DNA of 35,422 nucleotides from an uncultured Colwellia sp. (GTDB lineage Bacteria; Pseudomonadota; Gammaproteobacteria; Enterobacterales; Alteromonadaceae). Location: NCBI GenBank assembly GCA_913057925.1, contig CAJXPG010000025.1, positions 1 through 35,422 on the forward strand, written 5' to 3'. Below are positions 27,595 to 35,422 of the stretch, piece by piece (position 1 is the stretch's first letter; each line of letters starts with the position of its first letter). Below the pieces are notes generated by a model, which saw only the letters and a program-made list of their open reading frames with translations, ran no database searches and was not told the DNA's origin. The position numbers were made by a program, and so were the translations under genes.

Positions 27595-27759
27595 CACTTT
27601 CGCTTAGACGACAATAATAAACCAGTGCGAGCAGGCGGAGTAAATTACACGGTCAAAGATGGCATTGTTTACGATGCTAAATTACTACTCAGCCAAGTTA
27701 GAACAATGGTTGAGCAAGCCAAACAGAAAAAAATTGAAAGTCTAAAAAAAGCAAAATAG
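27595..27759 (+). pseudogene. Orphan tail of the amidohydrolase gene (direct repeat copy 2)
   Basis: Encodes the last 54 residues of the exported amidohydrolase (from HFRLDDNNKPVRAGG to KKAK) and a TAG stop, with no start, signal or catalytic part. It is 163 of 164 bases identical to 24190-24353. It cannot make an enzyme. Near-identity in a useless copy implies a recent origin or gene conversion. Confidence 0.95.
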
Positions 27760-28047
27760 AGCCTGAAGTTAACAAGCTCATAGGTAAGGTTGGGGTTTGA
27801 TTAGCCTCAATTTTATCTAAATAAATTGTGCTGAAAGAATCAGTTAGCGCTATAGTTAAGTAAGTAATACCGTCACATGTGATCCAAACTCAGATTACTT
27901 AATAACTATTAACGAAGGAACGCGACGCTGTATTTATTAGAAGTTCTAACAAAAATAACAAAATATAAAATTATATCGCCAAGTCCCCAAAGTAATATCT
28001 CACGCTGTTGGCGAGATAACACCAACTGTCAGCTACTAATCATTTTT
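27760..28047 (+). other. Region between the orphan tail and the Omp85-like gene
   Basis: 288 bases without an ATG in the last 145. It holds an imperfect inverted repeat (AGTTAAGTAAGTAAT at 27854-27868 against ATTACTTAATAACT at about 27894-27907), GAAGGA at 27914-27919, and TATCTC with GAGATA (about 27996-28018). The Omp85 reading frame is open back to a stop at 27910-27912, so part of this may be coding. Confidence 0.5.
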
Positions 28048-29697
28048 GTGGCAAGCCTACTGTTAAGCCTTTTTTCCCCTTCCTCACTTGCTACTGAACA
28101 AGTAGTAGCGTCTGAAAATGGCGCAGCGCTAAGTTCAGTCGACAGTAAAAATAATACCCCCTCATTAGAGCAATGCACACAACAACAGCCAAATATAATA
28201 TTTAAACCGCAAACCATTTTTGATGAGACTGAAGACGGTATTATCTTTTTACATCGCTGGGCAAATGCCATTCATATCGATACTAAAATAGTCACTTTAG
28301 AAAATGAAGCGAACTTCTTTATTAAAAAATGCTCTAAAACCTTCGCCGACATGGCTGAGTTAGAACGGCACTTACGTAGTAGAAAATTTCTTAGAGATGC
28401 AAAAGTCACCAGTGATGAAGACGTTGAAAACATAACGGTTACCACGTGGGATAATTGGTCTTTAATGCCAACTATCAGTTTTGGCCGTAAAGGCGGTATC
28501 AACACTTACAGTTTTGGCATCAAAGAGCGCAACCTACTCGGGCTTGGTATAGACACAGAAATAGAGTCGTACCGAAACACCCAACGTTCAGGCTACAAAC
28601 TATCAGCAACTATACCCTTGTATCAAAAGCAAAATACTCATGTGAAATTAAGGTTTGCTGACAATGATGATGGTCAACAGCGTAGTTTATTCCTAAACAA
28701 AGTGTTTGCAGGATTTCATACAAAAAGTGCATATACCTTAGGTTTCAATGAAGAATCACGTAACGATACCATCTTTCAAAATGGCCAAAACCAAAGCATT
28801 TATGGACATGAAATTAGTTACAAAGAAGCTAATTATGCTTGGTTAGACTTTAATAATGATAGCCGTTTGTTGCGATATCGTTTTGGTATTACTCAAGACA
28901 AACATATTTTTTCAACTGTCGATATTGATGAAATCGACCAGCCGTTAACTGATGTTATCCCTGAAAATCGAAACTCTCTTTACCCTTGGGTAGCTTTTGA
29001 GTACATGGAAAAAGATTTCAGAAAACTTACCAATGTGCACCTGATAACACAAATTGAAGATTTTAATCACGGCTGGCAGCTTAACTCTAGTTTAGGGGTT
29101 GCTAATGGCAATAAAGAAAACTCTGCTTGGCTATTATGGAATTTACGCGTTAAAAAAGGCTTTAATATTCATGATAGTGCTTTGCTTTTACTCGACTTTA
29201 AACTCAATAACGACATATATGAGCATAGAGATAGCCGCATGCTCCTTCAATTAACGGGTGAGTATTTTTATCAAATAAACAAACGGTGGGGTTATTATTT
29301 GAGCAATGTGAATGTTGTAAGCCAAAACCAATATTTAGACCGACCGGTAACTTTGGGCGGTAATAATGGTTTACGCGGATTTCCACTGCAGTATCAACAT
29401 GGAGAGAACAGCATAAAAGTAACGACTGAGTTAAGGTATTACCCTGAAATTAACCTGTTCAAGTTATTTGATTTAGCGGGTGTCGCCTTTGCTGATGCAG
29501 GACGAACCTCTGGTAAATCAACGGTGCAGAATATTGAGAGTGGTTGGCTTGGCTCTGTTGGCTTAGGATTAAGGTTACATTCGCCACACTCTGGCGGTAA
29601 TCACCCTATTATTCATATAGACTTTGCTTTTCCGCAAAGCGAAAACCCTAATATTAATAGCTTTGAAATTAGAGTGCAGGCTAAAAAGTCCTTTTAA
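28048..29697 (+). CDS. Omp85/BamA-TamA family outer-membrane protein
   Basis: 549 residues counted from a GTG at 28048. After a hydrophobic signal-like start, residues about 60-135 look like one POTRA-type domain (FADMAELERHLRSRKFLRDAKV), then a 16-strand-type barrel with SFGRKGGINTYSFGIKERNLLG. The key Omp85 motif near the end is GGNNGLRGFPLQYQHG, matching the conserved (V/L)RGF. The C terminus ends in Phe. It is shorter than BamA and has fewer POTRA domains, resembling surface-antigen or patatin-linked members. The GTG has no ribosome site and cuts into the hydrophobic core; upstream in frame the peptide continues (CQLLIIF). The true start is uncertain or lost. Confidence 0.8.
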   Translation: MASLLLSLFSPSSLATEQVVASENGAALSSVDSKNNTPSLEQCTQQQPNIIFKPQTIFDETEDGIIFLHRWANAIHIDTKIVTLENEANFFIKKCSKTFADMAELERHLRSRKFLRDAKVTSDEDVENITVTTWDNWSLMPTISFGRKGGINTYSFGIKERNLLGLGIDTEIESYRNTQRSGYKLSATIPLYQKQNTHVKLRFADNDDGQQRSLFLNKVFAGFHTKSAYTLGFNEESRNDTIFQNGQNQSIYGHEISYKEANYAWLDFNNDSRLLRYRFGITQDKHIFSTVDIDEIDQPLTDVIPENRNSLYPWVAFEYMEKDFRKLTNVHLITQIEDFNHGWQLNSSLGVANGNKENSAWLLWNLRVKKGFNIHDSALLLLDFKLNNDIYEHRDSRMLLQLTGEYFYQINKRWGYYLSNVNVVSQNQYLDRPVTLGGNNGLRGFPLQYQHGENSIKVTTELRYYPEINLFKLFDLAGVAFADAGRTSGKSTVQNIESGWLGSVGLGLRLHSPHSGGNHPIIHIDFAFPQSENPNINSFEIRVQAKKSF

Positions 29698-29718
29698 TCT
29701 GCACTTTTCAAGTATTAC

Positions 29719-31047
29719 TTATAAGAACCGCTTTAACACTCTATCAATTTGAGCAATACGAATTTTTTTCAGTAGTTTTTGCGGCTTTTCAGGGTAATCC
29801 GCGACTGATTCAATATCGGTAAAGTGAGTCACCTTATTAGTATTCACTAGGATCCCGACTAATTCATCATTGGTAACTTTTAAAAAGTTTTTAGCTGAGT
29901 CATCCACCAATAAACCATTTTCAAGATCAAGCGCCCATGCTCTCGGGTTTAAATTACTGCCGGTTATCAAATGAAAGCGTTCATCAATACGTAAGCCTTT
30001 TAAATGAAAGCTATTATCACCATCTTTCCATAAGTGAATATTTAATAAGCCTTTATCTATAAAGTTTTGATAACGTTTAACAAAGCGCTTCAGCAGCATT
30101 TCATATAAATAAGGAATAATACCTATAGTGCTAAAGTCTTCTTCTTTACTGATAAAGAAATCATTTGCGGTTTTATCACCAACAACCACAGTAATATTTA
30201 CACCACGTTTCAATGCCTTGATAACATCGCGAGCAAGTGAATGCGGTAAATTAAAGTACGGAGTAAATAATACAATAGACTCTTGGGCACCTTGTACTAA
30301 TTGCCTAGTCTTCTGGTTTAATTGGTTTTTTCTTCTGCCAAAACCAACTAAAGGGGTAATAAAGCTCTTATCAGAAACAAGTTTTGTTTCTTTTATCTCT
30401 GCTTGAGCTGTCACTTGATATTGAGATTTCTTTAATTGCAGTTTTAGTGCAGCTAAAATTTTCTTTTGCTCAATGGCATCAGGTAGTGCTTGCTGATTTA
30501 GCAGTGGTGCAAGCTCAGAATCAATAAAAGTCTCAGTCAAGTACTGACAAAAGCTATCGGCTAAGGGAGTACTCGTGATGGTGCAGTAACGATCTAAGCG
30601 GTATCGCTCACCTTGGTGCAGGTAGATGTCGTTGATACTGGCTCCGGTATAAAAAAGCTTATCATCAAAAACCATGCCTTTAAGGTGTAATACACCGAAC
30701 ACTTCTTTGCGTTTAACAGCAACACCGTAAATATTTATAGTCTGTGGGTAATCTTGTGCAAGCTTCAAATAAAGCTCACGGTTGCCCATACTCGCTTTCT
30801 CACCAATTAAACCGCGTTGGCCACGGTTATAATCAACAAAGATATTAACTTCTAACTCAGGAAAGTTTGCTTTTGCTTGATATAAAGCATGAAGGATCTC
30901 TCTTCCTGCCTCATCGTCTTGTAAATATAACGCGGTAATGAAGATGCGGTGACGTGCGCACTCGATGAGTGCTAGCAGTTGCTGCTTGTATTCTTTAGGG
31001 GTGGTAAAAAATTCAATATCACCACCATCAACAATTATTTCTTGCAC
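29719..31047 (-). CDS. pssA: Phosphatidylserine synthase (PLD-type)
   Basis: Makes phosphatidylserine from CDP-diacylglycerol and serine, the step to phosphatidylethanolamine. The 442-residue length is close to E. coli PssA (451). Two HKD motifs are present: His121, Lys123, Asp128 (HLKGMVFDD) and His348, Lys350, Asp355 (HLKGLRIDE), each followed by a serine and asparagine element (TGASIND and TGSNLNPRAWALD). No membrane helix is seen, as expected for this peripheral enzyme. It converges with the Omp85-like gene with 21 bases between, and no terminator is visible there. Confidence 0.95.
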   Translation of the reverse strand: MQEIIVDGGDIEFFTTPKEYKQQLLALIECARHRIFITALYLQDDEAGREILHALYQAKANFPELEVNIFVDYNRGQRGLIGEKASMGNRELYLKLAQDYPQTINIYGVAVKRKEVFGVLHLKGMVFDDKLFYTGASINDIYLHQGERYRLDRYCTITSTPLADSFCQYLTETFIDSELAPLLNQQALPDAIEQKKILAALKLQLKKSQYQVTAQAEIKETKLVSDKSFITPLVGFGRRKNQLNQKTRQLVQGAQESIVLFTPYFNLPHSLARDVIKALKRGVNITVVVGDKTANDFFISKEEDFSTIGIIPYLYEMLLKRFVKRYQNFIDKGLLNIHLWKDGDNSFHLKGLRIDERFHLITGSNLNPRAWALDLENGLLVDDSAKNFLKVTNDELVGILVNTNKVTHFTDIESVADYPEKPQKLLKKIRIAQIDRVLKRFL

Positions 31048-31086
31048 TATTTTCTATCTAAAAAGATTAATTCACCGCAGTATATC

Positions 31087-31124
31087 AATAATAAACCGAA
31101 GAAATATAGGCTTTTTCTTCGGTT
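31087..31124 (-). terminator. Terminator after fadH
   Basis: AACCGAAGAAA (31094-31104) and TTTCTTCGGTT (31114-31124) form an 11-bp perfect stem, followed on the minus strand by TTATTATT. It lies between fadH and pssA, so pssA probably has its own promoter. Confidence 0.75.
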
Positions 31125-31161
31125 AACTCCCTTGATTAGCACAGAACAGCAGTAAATGTAG

Positions 31162-33216
<2,055 letters not shown>

Positions 33217-33217
33217 C

Positions 33218-33234
33218 TATTGGTCGTACCAGTT
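33218..33234 (-). promoter_or_regulatory. FadR-type operator upstream of fadH
   Basis: On the minus strand the site reads AACTGGTACGACCAATA. It matches the FadR consensus AACTGGTCNGACCAGTT, as I remember it, at 14 of 17 positions, with the left half complete. It lies 14 bases before the fadH ATG and just downstream of the predicted transcription start. FadR bound there would block fadH until acyl-CoA releases it. Confidence 0.65.
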
Positions 33235-33248
33235 GATGTAATTTCATT

Positions 33249-33277
33249 AATCTACTGGCATTTTGATAAAAACACAA
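33249..33277 (-). promoter_or_regulatory. Promoter of fadH
   Basis: On the minus strand -35 TTGTGT (33272-33277) and -10 TAGATT (33249-33254) are 17 bases apart. Start would be near 33242, placing the FadR-type site at about +8 to +24. Confidence 0.5.
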
Positions 33278-33312
33278 GTTATGATAATAATCACTTGGTT
33301 ATATTTTCTTGT

Positions 33313-33318
33313 TATAAT
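33313..33318 (+). promoter_or_regulatory. Possible -10 box of the Gre-like gene
   Basis: TATAAT on the plus strand, 77 bases before the ATG of the Gre-like gene. No convincing -35 lies at the right distance. Confidence 0.3.
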
Positions 33319-33394
33319 CGCTGGTTCTGTCTGCTAACTATTACAGGATAGTTGCTCGTTCAAACTCTTTCTAAATACTTCGGTTTAATAATTT

Positions 33395-33880
33395 ATGCTC
33401 AATAAAAAACAGTTAGTGAATATTATTGTTGGTGCCTTAACGCAAGAACTTCAAAAAGCGATTAATGCTGCCAATGAAGCACATGCTGCTGCAGTTGATG
33501 ATCAAAGTGTCGCGGAAACTCAATACGACACCCTCGCGATTGAGGCTGGCTATCTAGCGGAAGGGCAATCGAAACGAGTGAGCGAATTTCAACAAGCAAT
33601 TGAGGCCTACCAGGCATTAGAGCTAGTTGCTTTTGATGAAAACAGCACAGTTACTATCGGTGCTTTAGTACAACTAGCTGCTGATAGTCCAAATAATCAC
33701 TGGTTTTTTATTGGTCCTGTCGCCGGCGGGTTTCGCTGTAACTTGGCAGAGCAAGCTATCACAGTGATTACCCCACAATCTCCGATGGGAATGGCTTTGA
33801 TAGGCAAGCAGCAAGATGACGATATTGAAATAATGCTCGGCTCAAATAAATTAGAGGATTATATTGCTCAATTGTCTTAA
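33395..33880 (+). CDS. GreA/GreB-like protein
   Basis: A 161-residue protein. Residues about 10-75 are a helical, partly coiled-coil region. Residues about 80-160 resemble the GreA/GreB C-terminal FKBP-like domain: VTIGALVQL, then FFIGPVAGGF, then VITPQSPMGMALIGKQQDDDIEI. True GreA and GreB share the TPxSP-G-aL-Gk pattern. The N-terminal tip contains acidic residues (VDDQSVAETQYD), as in secondary-channel factors. It likely binds RNA polymerase, but transcript cleavage is unproven. The start lacks a strong ribosome site. It converges with the broken dodecin gene (16 bases between stops). Confidence 0.75.
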   Translation: MLNKKQLVNIIVGALTQELQKAINAANEAHAAAVDDQSVAETQYDTLAIEAGYLAEGQSKRVSEFQQAIEAYQALELVAFDENSTVTIGALVQLAADSPNNHWFFIGPVAGGFRCNLAEQAITVITPQSPMGMALIGKQQDDDIEIMLGSNKLEDYIAQLS

Positions 33881-33896
33881 AAGTTAAACTAATTAC

Positions 33897-34061
33897 TCAA
33901 CTTGCTTCAATTCTAAAGCCTATTTTCAAGGTCACTTGGTAATGCCCTACTTTACCGTCAACAATGTGTCCGCGAGTTTCGGTCACTTCAAACCAATCCA
34001 TATTTCTTATCGTTTTATGGCATTCAAATAAAGCATTTTCTATAGCATCCTCGGTGCTCAT
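33897..34061 (-). pseudogene. Dodecin, 3' fragment (gene split by a mobile element)
   Basis: This 54-codon frame encodes MSTEDAIENALFECHK, then NMDWFEVTETRGHIVDGKVGHYQ and LKIGFRIEAS, the body of a dodecin, a small flavin-storage protein that forms a 12-mer. Dodecins are about 66-70 residues and start with a beta strand such as VYKKIELVG. That strand is missing here, because the MITE-like element begins at 34060. The ATG used is partly made by the element's end. The missing strand is found on the far side at 34323-34382. The fragment is unlikely to fold as a normal dodecin. Confidence 0.85.
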
Positions 34062-34323
34062 ACCAATTCCAATAAGTTTCTTCTCACTCAGCGAGAGTTA
34101 AAAGGTTTATAGGCAAGGCATTAATTGAAGAGGATAGTTACTCTATTGTCAAAATTAATAACGCAGTATATAAGCCTTTAAAATTCGCCCTTTGGGAGAT
34201 TTTCAGCAATTCGATAACTGCTTAGAATTTCTTTCATATAGAGTGACTATATACAAACAAATTCTACTTGTTCTCAAACTGCTGAAAAACTCTGAGTGGG
34301 AACTAACTTAATGGACTTGGTAT
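34060..34323. mobile_element. MITE-like palindromic element, 264 bp, inside the dodecin gene
   Basis: The ends are inverted repeats: ATACCAATTCCAATAAGTTT on the left and ATACCAAGTCCATTAAGTTA read inward from the right, both continuing to CACTCAG (about 35 bases). No transposase is inside. It contains the core ATAGTTACTCTAT and ATAGAGTGACTAT. The left end supplies the T of the fragment's ATG. Confidence 0.85.
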
Positions 34324-34382
34324 TATTTCGAGGATCCTACCATTTCAATTTTTTTATAGGTGTGGTGATTAGACTTTGTTAT
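34323..34382 (-). pseudogene. Dodecin, 5' fragment
   Basis: On the minus strand the frame reads TKSNHHTYKKIEMVGSSK and then a TAA made at the element junction. YKKIEMVGSS is the dodecin first strand. Joined to MSTEDAIENAL it restores a normal dodecin. No ATG lies in frame; an ATA stands where a start would fit, so the fragment may have decayed since the insertion. Confidence 0.8.
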
Positions 34383-34440
34383 CTCATGTATTTGGCAAAG
34401 TGATAGACTTAAGTTTAGCGTGATTTTTTTACTTTGCTGA

Positions 34441-34477
34441 GATCAAAAAAAACGCCACTGAAATGAAGTGGCGTTTT
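34441..34477 (-). terminator. Terminator after the YajR-type gene
   Basis: An 11-bp perfect stem (AAAACGCCACT at 34449-34459 with AGTGGCGTTTT at 34467-34477) followed on the minus strand by eight T. It lies 30 bases past the stop. Confidence 0.92.
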
Positions 34478-34506
34478 ATAAATATCTCTTGGAGGTTATC
34501 GCTGAG

Positions 34507-35422
34507 CTAGCCTTGCAATAAAGCCTTCACTGCTAATAAGTCGACCTTTTTATCATCAACTTTTAAGTAGGCAACGGCTTCTGTATGCACTAATGTTGCC
34601 TCAATAACACCTGGCATATTAATTAACTGCTCGGCCATTTGCTCAGCTTGCTCTTCACAGGTAATGTTAGTGGCAAAACTAAAGCTTTTAGATTTTTTCA
34701 ATGGTTGCATACCAAAGCTCAAACCAAGCCAAATAATAGTAACAACCGCCATCACCAAGAAGATAGTATTTTCACCGTAAGTACTGGCAATATAACCACC
34801 AACAATACCACCAACAAAAGCCCCAAGAAACTGACTGCTGGAAAATACGCCCATCACACTACCTTTAACGCCAGCGGGAGCAATACGAGATAAAATTGAC
34901 GGCATGGTTGCTTCTAAATAATTAAATGCGGTAAAGAAAATAACCACAGATAATACCAAGCTCCAAAAACCACTAGGCATTAACCACAACATAAATAATG
35001 CCACCGCAAGTAAAGCAATAGCGGCGCTGAACATTGGTTTTTCTTTTTGCTTTTTAATAGCAAAAATCATAAACGGCACCATTAAGAAGAATGAGCCAAG
35101 TAAAGTAGGTAAATAGATTTGCCAATGATCTTCTAGCGCTAAACCACTGGCAACGAATTGTTTAGGTAAGGTTACGAAACAGGCGGTTAATGCCATATGA
35201 AGAATAAAAACTCCCCAATTTAAACGTGATAATTGCGGGTGACGAATTAAGCGAGTAATTTGCTCTGGCAAGGCAACATTGTCGCCACGGGGTGCTTTAT
35301 TTACCGAGTTTGGCACCATAAACTGAATCATCGCCATAGCCACTATAGTTAATATTCCGGTAAACCAAAACAAGCCACTTAAACCAAAACTGTCGGCAAC
35401 GATTGGCCCCAAAATCATAGCG
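34507..35422 (-). CDS. YajR-type MFS transporter, 3' part (cut by window edge)
   Basis: The C-terminal 304 residues of a major-facilitator exporter; the frame runs off the window at 35422. Helices can be seen in pairs, for example LFWFTGILTIVAMAMIQFMV, LILHMALT-like segments, and the family stretch GVKGSVMGVFSSSQFLGAFVGG, matching E. coli YajR as I know it. After the last helix there is a soluble tail of about 65 residues (FATNITCEEQAEQMAEQLINM then GVIEATLVHTEAVAYLKVDD), a ferredoxin-like domain corresponding to the YajR YAM domain. The substrate is unknown. The gene has its own terminator. Confidence 0.88.
   Translation of the reverse strand, partial: AMILGPIVADSFGLSGLFWFTGILTIVAMAMIQFMVPNSVNKAPRGDNVALPEQITRLIRHPQLSRLNWGVFILHMALTACFVTLPKQFVASGLALEDHWQIYLPTLLGSFFLMVPFMIFAIKKQKEKPMFSAAIALLAVALFMLWLMPSGFWSLVLSVVIFFTAFNYLEATMPSILSRIAPAGVKGSVMGVFSSSQFLGAFVGGIVGGYIASTYGENTIFLVMAVVTIIWLGLSFGMQPLKKSKSFSFATNITCEEQAEQMAEQLINMPGVIEATLVHTEAVAYLKVDDKKVDLLAVKALLQG

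Noticed and set aside
24190-27758. Direct repeats as phage-type att sites
   Set aside because: att cores are short and an integrase gene would be expected; none lies between the repeats. Homologous integration or duplication fits better.

Overview
The window looks like chromosomal DNA of a marine, AT-rich gammaproteobacterium of the Alteromonadales, most like Colwellia or Thalassotalea. The evidence is low GC, the aroQ-accB-accC order, an E. coli-like fadH, pssA and YajR-type transporter, many efflux and secretion genes, and short palindromic mobile elements. The taxonomic call is inference from gene content and style.

Layout. 1-29 is the 5' end of a tRNA-Thr on the minus strand with its promoter. 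286-969 is a DUF2726 protein. A 312-bp MITE-like element follows at 1238-1549. 5877-1634 (minus) is a three-gene set: a small PstS-like periplasmic protein, an outer-membrane barrel and a membrane GGDEF-EAL protein, probably one signalling unit. 6183-8566 (plus) is aroQ-accB-accC (shikimate pathway and acetyl-CoA carboxylase), then a 53-residue Cys-rich protein. 16710-9068 (minus) is an RND efflux operon with one lipoprotein adaptor and two inner-membrane pumps. 17080-17358 is a small unknown gene. 21082-17702 (minus) is a small exported protein followed by secD and secF without yajC. ssb and a hotdog thioesterase follow. 22741-24354 is an exported amidohydrolase.

The most unusual part is 24190-27759. 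A two-gene minus-strand cassette encodes a lipoprotein with a 3D domain and an 842-residue exported fusion of a NodB polysaccharide deacetylase, a caspase-like protease with an EF-hand-like loop, a coiled coil and TPRs. The cassette is bracketed by 164-bp direct repeats with one mismatch; the second copy is an orphan tail of the amidohydrolase gene. This looks like a recently acquired or duplicated unit that could excise by recombination. Its job is unknown; an envelope or peptidoglycan remodelling role with regulated proteolysis is the simplest guess.

After it come an Omp85-like outer-membrane protein with no convincing start codon, pssA, fadH with a FadR-type operator, a GreA/B-like protein, a dodecin gene split in two by a second MITE-like element (34060-34323), and the 3' part of a YajR-type MFS transporter that runs off the right edge.
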